In this document: piece after piece, positions 33,947 to 43,438 of the stretch
Numbering within the stretch: the stretch's first letter is position 1
Layout: each line of letters begins with the position of its first letter
NCBI GenBank assembly: GCA_035573675.1
Contig: DATMAB010000012.1
Location: 62,001 to 126,000, forward strand
Origin: Terriglobales bacterium
GTDB lineage: Bacteria; Acidobacteriota; Terriglobia; Terriglobales; Acidobacteriaceae
Reading direction: 5' to 3'
Length of the DNA: 64,000 nt
Translations under genes and position numbers: made by a program
The notes under the pieces: model-generated
Databases searched by the model: none
Told to the model about the DNA's origin: nothing
Seen by the model: only the letters and a program-made list of their open reading frames with translations

Positions 33947-34381
33947 ATGTCAGAACGCAAATACCGCCAGCGTGGCTACATGGACCGCTCTGAGGAAAGG
34001 GGCGCGCCCAAGGAAAAGCCCAAGAAGAAAGAAGAAACCTTCGGGCCGCGGGCGCTGCAGATGCCCGGCAAACGGGCCATCTCCCGCTGCGCGCAGTGCG
34101 GAACCGTCCTGGGTCCCGAGGTCGATCCGAGGGGTCAATGCCCCAAGTGTGGCGCGGCCCTGCACGCCTGCAAGCAGTGCTCCTTCTTCGACACGGGCAG
34201 CCGCTTCGAGTGTTCCAAGCCCATTCCCGAGCGCATCCCGCAAAAGGACGCCCACAACGAATGCCCGTTCTTCGAGCTCCAGGTGCGGGTGGAGCGTGAA
34301 ACCAGCGCCGGCTCGGGCGCCGTTCCCAGTGCCAGTCCTGACGACGCCCGCCGGGCCTTCGAGAACCTCTTCAAGAAGTGA
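33947..34381 (+). CDS. Zinc-ribbon protein of unknown function next to ku
   Basis: A 144-residue soluble protein. A charged, Lys/Glu-rich N-terminus (about 1-38) is followed by a double zinc ribbon: CAQCG, CPKCG, CKQC, then two more cysteines near ECSKPIPE and ECPFFEL. The C-terminus is Ser/Ala-rich and ends ARRAFENLFKK. AGGAGG with good spacing fixes the start at 33947, and the longer frame reaching back into ku is rejected. The plus-strand order ku then zinc ribbon suggests a link with NHEJ or transcription, but this is context only. Confidence 0.8.
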   Translation: MSERKYRQRGYMDRSEERGAPKEKPKKKEETFGPRALQMPGKRAISRCAQCGTVLGPEVDPRGQCPKCGAALHACKQCSFFDTGSRFECSKPIPERIPQKDAHNECPFFELQVRVERETSAGSGAVPSASPDDARRAFENLFKK

Positions 34382-34401
34382 CCGCTTCTGCCTAGAAGTG
34401 G
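34382..34401. terminator. Hairpin between the convergent zinc-ribbon and msrA genes
   Basis: CCGCTTCT (34382-34389) and AGAAGTGG (34394-34401) pair over 8 bases (one G-T) around a 4-base loop. It overlaps the end of msrA. No T-run. Confidence 0.4.
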
Positions 34402-34865
34402 CAGGCCTTCGCGCCGCGCTTCTCCAGGTATCGTTGGTGATATTCCTCGGCGCGGTAGAACGTGGCCGCCGGCTCGATCTTGGTCACGATCTGCCGCGAA
34501 AAGCGTCCCGATTTCTGCAGTTGTTCCTTCGAGGCCCGCGCTGCGGCTTCCTGCTCCGGTGAATGGAAGAAAATCGCGGAGCGATACTGGGACCCGTAGT
34601 CCGGTCCCTGTCGGTTCAACTGCGTCGGGTCGTGTATTTTCCAGAAAAGCTCGAGCAACTGGTTGTAGGAAACCCGGGCCGGGTCGAACGTGACCTCGAC
34701 CACTTCTGCATGCCCGGTCTGATCGCTGCACACATCGCGGTACGTGGGATTGGGGAAATGCCCCCCGGAGTATCCCACTTGCGTATCCACCACGCCCTCA
34801 ACCTCGCGGAACGCGGCCTCAATACCCCAGAAACATCCTGCTGCAAATGTCGCTTTCTCTGTCAT
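34392..34865 (-). CDS. msrA: Peptide-methionine (S)-S-oxide reductase MsrA
   Basis: A 157-residue cytoplasmic enzyme that reduces the S epimer of methionine sulfoxide. Catalytic C11 is in [12 protein letters not shown]. Other landmarks are [49 protein letters not shown] (split here only for length by its own motifs) and the C-terminal ...[17 protein letters not shown], with C155 as a likely recycling cysteine. Length is normal. It is convergent with the zinc-ribbon gene. Confidence 0.96.
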   Translation of the reverse strand: MTEKATFAAGCFWGIEAAFREVEGVVDTQVGYSGGHFPNPTYRDVCSDQTGHAEVVEVTFDPARVSYNQLLELFWKIHDPTQLNRQGPDYGSQYRSAIFFHSPEQEAAARASKEQLQKSGRFSRQIVTKIEPAATFYRAEEYHQRYLEKRGAKACHF

Positions 34866-34952
34866 GAAGAATCACTCCGGGAAAGGTGCCATCTCTAAGA
34901 TGCGCCAGCGGCTGCCAGGTTGCGCCCAGGCAATTGTAGCGCGGCCACCGGC

Positions 34953-36236
34953 CTAGGCCCCGACCGGTGTCTGCTCACGCGTGCGGCCGGCGGCTCGAGA
35001 GGGGCCGGCTACCTCGACGCGATTGCGGCCGGTTGCCTTGGCGCGATAGAGCGCCTTGTCGGCCAGGCGAATCACTTCATCCGGCTGCCGGACCCGCGTG
35101 CCGGTTGCGGCCAGCCCGATGCTCACCGTCACCGACGTCCGGCGAGGTCCGATCGGAGCTCCGGCCCTCGCCCGCGTGCCGGAACGCCGCTCCTTTCTTT
35201 TTCTGTGGCTGCGGTCGGGACCACGCACGTGAAAGGTCGAAGCCGCGATCACCTTCCGTAACTCCTCGGCATGCGGATACGCCTCCCGCAACGAACTCTC
35301 CGGGAACAGGATGACGAACTCTTCGCCGCCGTAGCGGAAACCTTCGCCGCCTCCCCGAACCTGCCCAATGCGGGACGCCACCATGCGCAGCACCTGGTCG
35401 CCGGTATGGTGACCGTATTCGTCGTTGAAGCTCTTGAAGTGGTCGATGTCGAGCACGGCAATCGCGTAGCGATCGCCGAGGCGTTCCAATGCCTGCTGCA
35501 ACGCTCGCCTCGCAGGCAGGCGGGTGAGTTCGTCGTGGTAGGCGAGCCGGTACGACGTCTCCACCACGCTCACGGCCAGCACCAGGCCCGCCGTGGCCAG
35601 GTAGGCGGTGGCAATCCTGCCGTTCCCCATGGTACGCACCGCGAGAAACGCCGCGACTACGGCCCAGAAAAACCCGCCGTCCTGCGGCTGGCGGCGGAGC
35701 AGATAGCGCAGCAGGAACAACAGGGCTGCGGCAAGGAAGACAAGAAAGGGAACCTGCGGGACATGCGTCCAGGCCAGTAGTTGCGGCGGCAAGATCGGCT
35801 CGCGCACTACCTCCATCGCGCCCGCCAGTTCGGATCGCGAAACCACCGAGACCGCTCCGGCCTGCGCCGCCAGCAGCGCCGCCGGCACGCCCACCGACTC
35901 CAGCGAGAATACCGGATCGTCCGCCAGTGCGAGCATCGCCAGATTCAAAGGAAGCAACACGGCCAGCAGATCGAACATGGCCGATGAGCCCACGGATTGC
36001 GCCACAGCGACGCCACGGTCGGCAGCCAGCATGATCAGCAGCGCCAGAAATGCCCGCCTTGCCTGGAAACGCCAGCTCAGAAGCGCACCGGTCACCAGCG
36101 CGCCGTAGAGATAGAAGTCGGCGACGGCTGCCGGCAAGCCAGCGCCTCTTCCTTCCAGTACCGCACCGGCGCACAGGACGATGAGGCCTCCGGGAAGCAA
36201 GAAGGACAGCAGTGCTTTCCCGCGCCAGAAACTCAT
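34953..36236 (-). CDS. Membrane-bound diguanylate cyclase (GGDEF)
   Basis: A 427-residue protein that should make cyclic-di-GMP. Six or more transmembrane helices occupy residues about 8-225. The GGDEF domain starts after ETSYRLAYHDELTRLPARRA, with DIDHFKSFNDEYGHHTGDQV and the signature GGEEF at 303-307 (YGGEEFVILF). The inhibitory I-site RxxD expected just before the signature is absent (GGGE at that place). A basic insertion of about 30 residues (RSHRKRKERRSGTRARAGAP) interrupts the later part of the domain. No sensor domain is recognisable beyond the membrane part. Confidence 0.88.
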   Translation of the reverse strand: MSFWRGKALLSFLLPGGLIVLCAGAVLEGRGAGLPAAVADFYLYGALVTGALLSWRFQARRAFLALLIMLAADRGVAVAQSVGSSAMFDLLAVLLPLNLAMLALADDPVFSLESVGVPAALLAAQAGAVSVVSRSELAGAMEVVREPILPPQLLAWTHVPQVPFLVFLAAALLFLLRYLLRRQPQDGGFFWAVVAAFLAVRTMGNGRIATAYLATAGLVLAVSVVETSYRLAYHDELTRLPARRALQQALERLGDRYAIAVLDIDHFKSFNDEYGHHTGDQVLRMVASRIGQVRGGGEGFRYGGEEFVILFPESSLREAYPHAEELRKVIAASTFHVRGPDRSHRKRKERRSGTRARAGAPIGPRRTSVTVSIGLAATGTRVRQPDEVIRLADKALYRAKATGRNRVEVAGPSRAAGRTREQTPVGA

Positions 36237-36332
36237 GTGGCCCCCAAGGCTATTTACTGAAAGGGAATTATGGAACCCGCTGGCGGACGCGAGGAATAAC
36301 TACAAGGGTTCGGACAGAACGCATGGCGGCCA

Positions 36333-37490
36333 TCAGAGGACAGCCGTTTCCTCAATCATCCGGCCTTCGGCGAAGCGCTCCAGGTTGAGGAGCTCGGCGT
36401 CCACCAGATCAGTCCTGCCGCGGAGGATCAGATCAGCGACGATCTTCCCCGTCGCCGGAGCATGCATCACGCCGTGTCCACTGAAGCCGTTGGCCAGGAA
36501 CAAGCCGCGCACGCCGGGCGCCGGTCCCAAGATGGGATGATGGTCCGGGGTCATCTCGTACAGCCCCGCCCAGGCGCGCTTCGGATTCACTGCTACCTGT
36601 TCGAAGCAGGGCACCCGGCCGGCGGCGCGCGTCAGCACCTTCTCGATGAAGTTGGGATCGAAGTCCGTCTTGAATCCCGGCGTCTCTTCCGGGTCATTCC
36701 AGGCCAGCAGAAAGCCGAGCCCTTCCGGGCGGAAATGAAACCCATTCGACATATCGATGATCATGGGCGCTGTCCGTGGAAAGGCGTCGAACGGTTCCGT
36801 GGGCACCAGCATGCGGCGCAGGGGTTCGACGGGCAGCTCCACTCCGGCCATCTTCGCCACTCCCGCGGCCCATGCCCCTGCGGCGTTCACGACGGTCCGA
36901 GTGGCCACCGGGCCGCGTGTCGTCTCCACGCCTGAGATGCCCTCGCCGGCGCGCTTGATCCCCGTGACCTCGGTATTCCGCCACAGGCGCGCGCCCTGAT
37001 CCGCAGCTCGCGTCATGAAGCCCACCATGGCGCTGTACGGGTCTACGAATCCGTCTGTGGAGCAGAAACTGCCGCCGCGAATGTCGTCGGAACGCAGTTG
37101 GGGATACATGTGTGCGATGTCGTCGGCGGAAATCAGTCGCGCCGTCTTGAGTCCCATTGCCACCTGGCGTTCATAGTTGGCGCGCAAGTAGTTCAGGTGC
37201 GCGTCGCTGGTGGCGGCGAACAGGTAGCCCTGGGGCCGATAACCGGAAGGATGCCCCAGCCGCTCCTCGAACGAGGCGTAGAAAGGGATGGAGTACAACG
37301 ACATCTGAATGTTGACCGGGGTCGAAAACTGCGCTCGCACTCCGCCCATGCTCTTTCCGGTGGAGCCCTTGCCCTGATGGGTCTCGCGCTCGATCACCAG
37401 CACATCGCGGCACCCGGCTTCCGTCAGGTGATAAGCGATGCTCGATCCCACGATCCCGCCGCCGATGATGACGACTTCCGCCGTCTCCAC
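36333..37490 (-). CDS. FAD-dependent amine oxidoreductase (sarcosine oxidase beta/DAO family)
   Basis: A 385-residue flavoprotein with the dinucleotide motif [21 protein letters not shown] at the N-terminus, [15 protein letters not shown] for the flavin site, [17 protein letters not shown] and a C-terminal [20 protein letters not shown]. The family oxidises N-methyl amino acids such as sarcosine or dimethylglycine, or other secondary amines. The MttB-type methyltransferase and corrinoid genes 6 kb away on the same strand also point to methylated-amine use, but the genes between are unrelated. Confidence 0.88.
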   Translation of the reverse strand: METAEVVIIGGGIVGSSIAYHLTEAGCRDVLVIERETHQGKGSTGKSMGGVRAQFSTPVNIQMSLYSIPFYASFEERLGHPSGYRPQGYLFAATSDAHLNYLRANYERQVAMGLKTARLISADDIAHMYPQLRSDDIRGGSFCSTDGFVDPYSAMVGFMTRAADQGARLWRNTEVTGIKRAGEGISGVETTRGPVATRTVVNAAGAWAAGVAKMAGVELPVEPLRRMLVPTEPFDAFPRTAPMIIDMSNGFHFRPEGLGFLLAWNDPEETPGFKTDFDPNFIEKVLTRAAGRVPCFEQVAVNPKRAWAGLYEMTPDHHPILGPAPGVRGLFLANGFSGHGVMHAPATGKIVADLILRGRTDLVDAELLNLERFAEGRMIEETAVL

Positions 37491-37537
37491 GTTCCTGGTC
37501 GTGCCTCGCGAGGCAGCATTGTAGATGAGCGCGGGGA

Positions 37538-37543
37538 TAGAAT
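37538..37543 (+). promoter_or_regulatory. -10 box TAGAAT placed for a leaderless transcript
   Basis: TAGAAT ends 6 bases before the ATG at 37550, so the transcription start would fall on or next to the start codon. Confidence 0.4.
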
Positions 37544-37549
37544 GACGGC

Positions 37550-38320
37550 ATGGACGAGCGCTTCCGTCGCTGCCGCCCTTGCGTTCCAGGTCGCGGGCTG
37601 TCCAGGATCGCTGCTGCGGCCGCGATGTTCGCGTTGTTTGTTCCTACGCTCCGCGGTCAGAAGGCTTCGATAGCTGCGACGAATCTCGCCACGTCAGCGG
37701 TCAAGCTGAAGCAGCATGGCCTGCCCAACTTCGGACGCGTGAACGAGCGCCTGTATCGCGGCGGTCAGCCGGAGCCGGAAGGCTTGGACGCATTGCGCAC
37801 GCTGGGCGTCGAGATCGTCGTAAACCTGAATACCAGCCAAGAGGGAATTCAGCAGGAGCGCGCCGCAGTCGAGGCGCGGGGCATGCGCTACCTCAGCCTT
37901 CCCTGGAGTGCGAGATCCCTTCCCCAGAGATCTCAAGTCGAGGAATTCCTTCGCCTGCTGCGTGCTGAGCCGCAGACCACGGTCTTCGTCCACTGCCGCC
38001 ATGGCGCGGACCGGACCGGCGTGATGGTGGCCGCTTATCGCATGGCTTTCCAGGGCTGGACGCCGGACCAGGCCCTCGCCGAAATGGAACGCTTCAAGTT
38101 CCACGGCTTCTGGTATCGGCACCTGAAGCACTACGTACGCGATTTCCCCGCCCTGCTACGCTCCGATCCCGCGCTTACCTCCGCCCCGGACTCCCGTCCG
38201 CCGGCCGAACTAGGCGGGCGCTCACCATACTGGAATCGCAAGCTGGACGGCGTCGTGCCTCGATCCAGCCTAGTATTGAAGTTCAGCAGATACTCCAGCG
38301 CCGTGGCGTCGCTGGGATAG
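37550..38320 (+). CDS. Secreted or membrane-anchored tyrosine/dual-specificity phosphatase-like protein
   Basis: A 256-residue protein with a hydrophobic N-terminal segment ([17 protein letters not shown]) and a PTP core: [32 protein letters not shown] and the P-loop [13 protein letters not shown] with nucleophile C149 and R155. The fold is that of DSP/PTP-like enzymes, including bacterial phytase-like proteins. The catalytic core ends near residue 205 ([12 protein letters not shown]). The remaining 50 residues lie opposite the 3' end of the convergent UnbV gene, giving a 190-base antisense overlap. Confidence 0.85.
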   Translation: MDERFRRCRPCVPGRGLSRIAAAAAMFALFVPTLRGQKASIAATNLATSAVKLKQHGLPNFGRVNERLYRGGQPEPEGLDALRTLGVEIVVNLNTSQEGIQQERAAVEARGMRYLSLPWSARSLPQRSQVEEFLRLLRAEPQTTVFVHCRHGADRTGVMVAAYRMAFQGWTPDQALAEMERFKFHGFWYRHLKHYVRDFPALLRSDPALTSAPDSRPPAELGGRSPYWNRKLDGVVPRSSLVLKFSRYSSAVASLG

Positions 38321-41300
38321 GCCAGCGATGGCGGATACGGGTATGTGCCCATGCCGTGAAACGGCAAAGGACCCACGCTGTACGCCCGGGCGGCATAGAA
38401 ATCCATGTCCTTGGTGAAGCCATCGGCGTAGAAGAAGTAGTCGCGTTTCCAACCGGAGGGCAGGGGAGGCAAGCCGGCCGGATCGAACTCCAGCGCCACC
38501 TCATCCCCCGAACCCATCATCACAAAACGGTCTTCGGCTGCAGTCAGCAGCTCATGGACGTCCCCATACCGCGTGAAGCTTCCGGCGTGCCGGGCATACG
38601 GCCCGGTCGCACTCACCTGGGAATAGTCAAAGCGCGCATTGCCCCTCGGACGGCCCTCGACCAATCGCGGATAGCCCAAGTACGCGAGGTCCGCGCCCGC
38701 CAGTGGAACCTCGCTCACGTGCACCGCGGGTTCATCCCTGGTGCGATCAATCAGGATCTGGTCCCAATAGATGGCCAGATTCGTGCGGATGCGAATGCAT
38801 CGCGTGCCCCGCGGCAGCTTGCTGGAGAGATCCGTCGTCATGGTGCGCGCCAGGCCTGCCGGAAATCCCATCTCCTCCACTGCCTTCACCCAGCGGCCGC
38901 CCGCGTCCAGGGCTTCGACGTAGGGCACGATTGCGTGCACGCCCGCCTGGTTCGCCGCGTAGGCCGAAGTCGGGGTGAAGTAATCGATGTATCCGGTCAT
39001 GATCAGACGCAACGGCCCGCCCGCGTACGGCTCACCCAGGTCCAGCTCCAGGCTGTGCATTTCAGCAAAGCCACGGAACGACTGGCGCGCGAACCCATCC
39101 ACATAGCGTTGATCCCGATGCAGCAGTCGCGGCAGCACGTCACGACCGCTGTCGTCGTGCGCGGCAGCTGGAGGGTGAGCGTCTCGCGAAACAATCACCT
39201 GAAAATCCGGGAAGGGCGGCGTAATCCGGAATTGCTCATTGGGATAGACTTCAACATCCGCGGGATGATCCACGGCCAGCAAGCGGACCTGGTCCAGATA
39301 CACGGTCTCTTCCATCGGCTCGACGAACCGGAAGCTCAGCCGTCCGTTGCGCAGCTGTATGCGCTCGCCTTCCACCTTGAGGTACTCGGTGGGATCCGGA
39401 ACGTTCTGCTCGCCCGGCGCTACCCAGTGACCCAGGACTCCGGCGCCAATCATGTCGGTCACGAATTCGTAACGTTCGCCGTTCCAGGCGAACAGCACAG
39501 GGCACGATGACCCCCGGCGGTCGATCTCATCGACGGTTACCGAACGACGGGCTGCGAACTGGATTTCGTCTTGCAGCACTCCCGTAGGCCACAGCATGCG
39601 GACGATATCGGCGCGGCGCTCCTGCCCCAGCCCGGCCAGAATCTCCGGGGCGCTCTGTCCCAGATACCCCGAGGCGGACCCGACTTCCCATTTCTGCCAG
39701 AGTGTTCCGGCAAAGACCTCCACTTTGGTTCCTACCGCACTCTTGTTGTCGTTCAAGCCGCGGAACGCCAGCCGCAACCAGCCGTTGCGGTTGCCGCCGT
39801 CATTCCGCAGCAAAACAACCGGGCCGTTGTTCTGCGTCACCAGCAGGTCGGTGTCGCCGTCGCGGTCGTAATCGGCGGCAAGCACAGCACGTGGTTTCGC
39901 CAGTTTCAGATCCAACAGCCCCGTTCCGCGCGTGACATCCTCAAAACCCTCCGTTCCCTTGTTTCGCAGAAGCCTTACTTCACTCCGAGTGCTCGATTCC
40001 CCGGCGGCCACCAGGTCGATCCAACCGTCGTTGTCGTAATCCACGGCGGCAAGTCCCCAACCACGATGCCAGGCCAACTCGGGCAATGGAACCGGCTCCA
40101 AGGTCTTTCCTTTCAGGTTGCGCCATAGCGTCAGTCCCGGTGCCTGGGCATGCGTGAAGGCGAGGTCCATCCAGCCGTCCTTATCGAAGTCAAGCACGAC
40201 CGCGCCCACGGTCGGCCCCGGCATGGCCTGTGCCCATGGCCTCTCGGCCCGGAACATCCCCTCTCGCGGATTCAGGTACACGGTCGGCGCCGCGCCCGTC
40301 CCGGTGACGACCAGGTCCACGGCGCGGTCGGAGTTCATATCGGAGAGAACGGCCCCGAAACTCGGGCCTGAGCCTGCCAGGCCGGTCTGCTCGGTGCGTT
40401 CAGTGAAGGTTCCGTTACCGTTGTTGCGCCACAGGATGTTGCCCATGGAAGCACCAGATTGCGGAACTGGCTTGGTAGTGGCCCGATCACCAACCGGTTC
40501 GGTAAAGTAGCGCGTAGCGTACAGATCAAGATCGCCGTCGTGGTCGTAGTCCACGAAGGTCACGCCCATGAACACGCCCCGAGGCTCCGGATGCGCAGCC
40601 TGTGCGCCCGTCTCGAGTCCGGACTTGCCGGTCACTTCTTCGAACTTTCCGCCCAGGTTGCGGAACAGCCGGACTCCGGCCACGAAGCTCACCGCCAGGT
40701 CCGTCTTACCATCGTTGTCGTAGTCCCCGGCCGTACACGCGACGGCGTCGCCGTTCGACACAAGCCCTGACGTGCGCGTGGCATCCACGAACCGCCCCGG
40801 CGCGAGGTTGCGGTAGAGGGCGGTGGCGGACTTCCCGCCACTGCTCAGCAGGACGAGATCGGGGCGCCCGTCGTTGTCGTAATCGAGGAAGCACGCGCCC
40901 GATCCAAATTCTCCAGCCGCCTCAATCGTCGAGCCGTGGTGTATGAACCGCAGGCCGGGGGGCCGCGTTGCCGGAAGAAAGCGCACCAGAATCGCCGGCC
41001 TCGGCGCCGCGCGCCCTCCGCCGACCTCCTCCGCCAGCGAGTAGCGTCCCTGGTCGCCGTAAGCCAGGCTGATGGGCGCGCCCAGCTTCTCCTGTGTGAT
41101 GTGCTGGAATCGTGCCAGGTGTTGGCGAGCCTCGTCGGTCTGGCCGCGACGCTGCAGCGCCCGCGCCAGGCCGAACTCTGCCGAAGCGTGAAACGGATTC
41201 AGTGTCAGGGCGCGCCGGTAGGCCGCAATGGCGTCGTCGTACTTTTCCAACTGCGTCGCCATCCAGCCTAGAAAATATTGGCTGTCTGCGTCCTCAGGAT

Positions 41301-41736
41301 CGAGTTCCGCAGCGCGGCCGAAGGCCGCAAGCGCGGCCTCCGACTGTCCCTGCTGGCGGAGCAGGAGCCCCAGGTTGTACCAGGCGCGCACGCTCTCCGG
41401 GTGCGCTCGCGTCACTTCTTCGAGGATGGCCCGCGCCTCGTCGAACCGCTGCGCGTTGTAGAGCGCAATCCCCTGGTTCAACCGTGCCACCCAGAGCTCG
41501 CCATCCAACGCCGCAGCCCGCTCGAACTGCCGCAGGGCTTGCGGGAAGCGCTGCTGGCTCATGTACGCTGCGCCCAGGTTGTTGGCTCGTACCGCCGCTT
41601 CCATATCGCGCCCGGCACGCGCCGGTTGTGTCGCAAAAGCTCTTGCTTTCTTCTGCGCCTGGAACGGCGCCGCGTAAAGAAGACCGAGTAGCAGCAGTAT
41701 CAGCAGCAGGAAAAGAAACACTCGCAGCTTGTTCAT
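38131..41736 (-). CDS. Giant TPR + FG-GAP + ASPIC/UnbV protein
   Basis: A 1201-residue protein. A single N-terminal membrane helix or signal (VFLFLLLILLLLGLLYAAPF) is followed by four TPRs (about 50-190: ALRQFERAAALDGELWVARL, ALAAFGRAAELDPEDADSQY). A propeller of FG-GAP/VCBS repeats follows (about 250-640: DYDNDGRPDLVLL, DYDNDGKTDLAVS, DYDHDGDLDLYAT, DYDRDGDTDLLVT), then an ASPIC/UnbV domain (AVGTKVEVFAGTLWQ ... APEILAGLGQERRADIVRML). A long C-terminal domain of about 450 residues has no recognised family. It overlaps the convergent phosphatase gene by 190 bases; its last 30 residues are low-complexity. Confidence 0.87.
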   Translation of the reverse strand: MNKLRVFLFLLLILLLLGLLYAAPFQAQKKARAFATQPARAGRDMEAAVRANNLGAAYMSQQRFPQALRQFERAAALDGELWVARLNQGIALYNAQRFDEARAILEEVTRAHPESVRAWYNLGLLLRQQGQSEAALAAFGRAAELDPEDADSQYFLGWMATQLEKYDDAIAAYRRALTLNPFHASAEFGLARALQRRGQTDEARQHLARFQHITQEKLGAPISLAYGDQGRYSLAEEVGGGRAAPRPAILVRFLPATRPPGLRFIHHGSTIEAAGEFGSGACFLDYDNDGRPDLVLLSSGGKSATALYRNLAPGRFVDATRTSGLVSNGDAVACTAGDYDNDGKTDLAVSFVAGVRLFRNLGGKFEEVTGKSGLETGAQAAHPEPRGVFMGVTFVDYDHDGDLDLYATRYFTEPVGDRATTKPVPQSGASMGNILWRNNGNGTFTERTEQTGLAGSGPSFGAVLSDMNSDRAVDLVVTGTGAAPTVYLNPREGMFRAERPWAQAMPGPTVGAVVLDFDKDGWMDLAFTHAQAPGLTLWRNLKGKTLEPVPLPELAWHRGWGLAAVDYDNDGWIDLVAAGESSTRSEVRLLRNKGTEGFEDVTRGTGLLDLKLAKPRAVLAADYDRDGDTDLLVTQNNGPVVLLRNDGGNRNGWLRLAFRGLNDNKSAVGTKVEVFAGTLWQKWEVGSASGYLGQSAPEILAGLGQERRADIVRMLWPTGVLQDEIQFAARRSVTVDEIDRRGSSCPVLFAWNGERYEFVTDMIGAGVLGHWVAPGEQNVPDPTEYLKVEGERIQLRNGRLSFRFVEPMEETVYLDQVRLLAVDHPADVEVYPNEQFRITPPFPDFQVIVSRDAHPPAAAHDDSGRDVLPRLLHRDQRYVDGFARQSFRGFAEMHSLELDLGEPYAGGPLRLIMTGYIDYFTPTSAYAANQAGVHAIVPYVEALDAGGRWVKAVEEMGFPAGLARTMTTDLSSKLPRGTRCIRIRTNLAIYWDQILIDRTRDEPAVHVSEVPLAGADLAYLGYPRLVEGRPRGNARFDYSQVSATGPYARHAGSFTRYGDVHELLTAAEDRFVMMGSGDEVALEFDPAGLPPLPSGWKRDYFFYADGFTKDMDFYAARAYSVGPLPFHGMGTYPYPPSLAYPSDATALEYLLNFNTRLDRGTTPSSLRFQYGERPPSSAGGRESGAEVSAGSERSRAGKSRT

Positions 41737-41772
41737 GGATTCACGCAGACTAAACTCTCTTTGCGGACGACT

Positions 41773-43215
41773 TCAATCCTGGTGGAACATCGCCGGTCCC
41801 TGGAAGCCGAAGGCTCGATCAATCGCCGCGGCCACGGCCAGTGTCTCTTCCTCTTCCCACGGCCTTCCCACTACCTGCACCCCGATCGGCAGTCCGTCGG
41901 CGGAGCGACTCACGGGAACCACCGCGGCCGGGTTCCCCAGCACGTTGAAGTATTCCGCATAGGAAAAGGCATCGCGCTCGCGTCCGAGATACTCCACCAT
42001 GGCTCCATCCACCGTCCAGCGCCGTTCGCCATGGCGGAAGGCCGGGATGGCGCACACCGGGCACAGCAGCACCGGGAACTGCTGCATTTGCGCCAATAAC
42101 CGCAATCGCAGCACGTCGCGCTCCAGCCAGGCGTTCAGCAGGTCAGGGGCGGTGAGCGGGGTCTCCTCGCCGATCAGCGCCAGCAACTCCTTGATGATGG
42201 GGTGCTGGTCGCGTTCGCGCCCGGCGAGCATCGGCCCGAGCACCATTGCGCCGCAGCGTCCGAACATCACCCACCACGGCCGGCGCGCCTGTGGCAGGAC
42301 GTCCGGACAGAAGGGGGCGACGTCGAATCCTTGCTGAACTAGCGCATCGGCCGCCGCCCTGACCGCCGCTCGCGTCTCGGCTGTCACCGGGACGAGGCCA
42401 TCGTCCTCGAAGAAGCCCACGCGCAGCTTGCGGACCCCATCCTCGCCGACGTGTCGCAACGGCACGGGTGCGGCGCTGGTGTCGCCCCAGTTCGCCCCCG
42501 CCATGGCCTCGAACAGCAGCCGGACATCCGCAATCGTCCGCGCCATCGGTCCCACCACCCCCAGCGGCGCAAAGGGCCCCAGCGACTCCGGGAAGTGACC
42601 CGTGGCCGGCACCCGTCCGGGCGTCGGCTTCAGTCCGCAGATGCCGCTGAAGTGCGCCGGCACACGAATGGAGCCGCCCCCGTCCGAGCCTACACCGCCG
42701 GCTGAAAGTCCAGCGGCGATGGCCGCAGCCTCGCCTCCGCTGGAACCGCCGGGTGTGCGTTCTGCGTCCCAAGGGTTGTTCGTCCGCCCATGGAGCAGAT
42801 TGTCCGTCTCCCACGCCATCAGGAACTCGGGGACGTTGGTGTTGCCCAGCACGATGGCTCCTGCCGCCTTCAGGCGCTTGACCAGCGGCGCATCCTGCTG
42901 CGGCATGTTGCCGGCGCGGATCCTTGTCCCGGTCTCGCAGCGCAGCCCGGCAACGTCGATCGAGCTCTTGATGCTGACTGGAACGCCGTGCAGCGGCCCC
43001 AGCTTCTCTCCGCGCACCACCGCCTGTTCCGCTTCGCGCGCCGCCCGGCGCGCCCCTTGGGCGTCCACCGAAACGAACGCATTCAACTGCGGATTCAGCC
43101 GCTCGATGCGTGCCAGGTGCGCCTCCACCAGTTCGATCGGCGATATCTTCCGTTCACGCACCTGTTGCGCCATAGCGGCGGCGGACAAACGGGTCAGGCT
43201 GGACATGCTTTCCAT
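41773..43215 (-). CDS. Amidase-signature enzyme
   Basis: A 480-residue amidase with the full Ser-cisSer-Lys triad: K83 (VPVSIKSSID), cis-Ser in TPGGSSGGEAA (158/159) and nucleophile S182 (GSDGGGSIRVPAHFSG). The N-terminus LTRLSAAAMAQQVRERKISP is typical. The family hydrolyses amides or, in GatA, makes Gln-tRNA; the absence of gatB/gatC nearby and the sequence style favour a general amidase. ATG 43206 is an alternative start. A 223-base gap with a hairpin repeat separates it from the methyltransferase gene upstream. Confidence 0.9.
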   Translation of the reverse strand: MESMSSLTRLSAAAMAQQVRERKISPIELVEAHLARIERLNPQLNAFVSVDAQGARRAAREAEQAVVRGEKLGPLHGVPVSIKSSIDVAGLRCETGTRIRAGNMPQQDAPLVKRLKAAGAIVLGNTNVPEFLMAWETDNLLHGRTNNPWDAERTPGGSSGGEAAAIAAGLSAGGVGSDGGGSIRVPAHFSGICGLKPTPGRVPATGHFPESLGPFAPLGVVGPMARTIADVRLLFEAMAGANWGDTSAAPVPLRHVGEDGVRKLRVGFFEDDGLVPVTAETRAAVRAAADALVQQGFDVAPFCPDVLPQARRPWWVMFGRCGAMVLGPMLAGRERDQHPIIKELLALIGEETPLTAPDLLNAWLERDVLRLRLLAQMQQFPVLLCPVCAIPAFRHGERRWTVDGAMVEYLGRERDAFSYAEYFNVLGNPAAVVPVSRSADGLPIGVQVVGRPWEEEETLAVAAAIDRAFGFQGPAMFHQD

Positions 43216-43247
43216 CCGAACAGAGAAATGCCACGAAGACTACAACG

Positions 43248-43374
43248 GGTTTTCAAACATGGTTTTCGGAGGGGCACGACTTCAGCCGTGCCGTTGGAGA
43301 CCGCATGAACACTGGGCTTTAGCCCCTGAGGCAAATGCCTCCCAATTCCCCTCGAAAGCGCATTCTTGAAAACC
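43248..43374. repeat. 127-base hairpin-rich element with terminal inverted repeats
   Basis: GGTTTTCAA (43248-43256) is repeated inverted as TTGAAAACC (43366-43374). Inside are three hairpins: GGCACG/CGTGCC (43273-43292), GGGCTTTAGCCC (43314-43325) and GAGGCAAATGCCTC (43329-43342). It fills most of the gap 43216-43438, which has no gene. This looks like a small non-coding dispersed element (REP or MITE type). Confidence 0.7.
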
Positions 43375-43438
43375 ACCTCTCTGGACTCGTGCGGCCAGCC
43401 ATTGTCGCCGAACCGGAGTGTTCCGTCCAACCGGGAAG

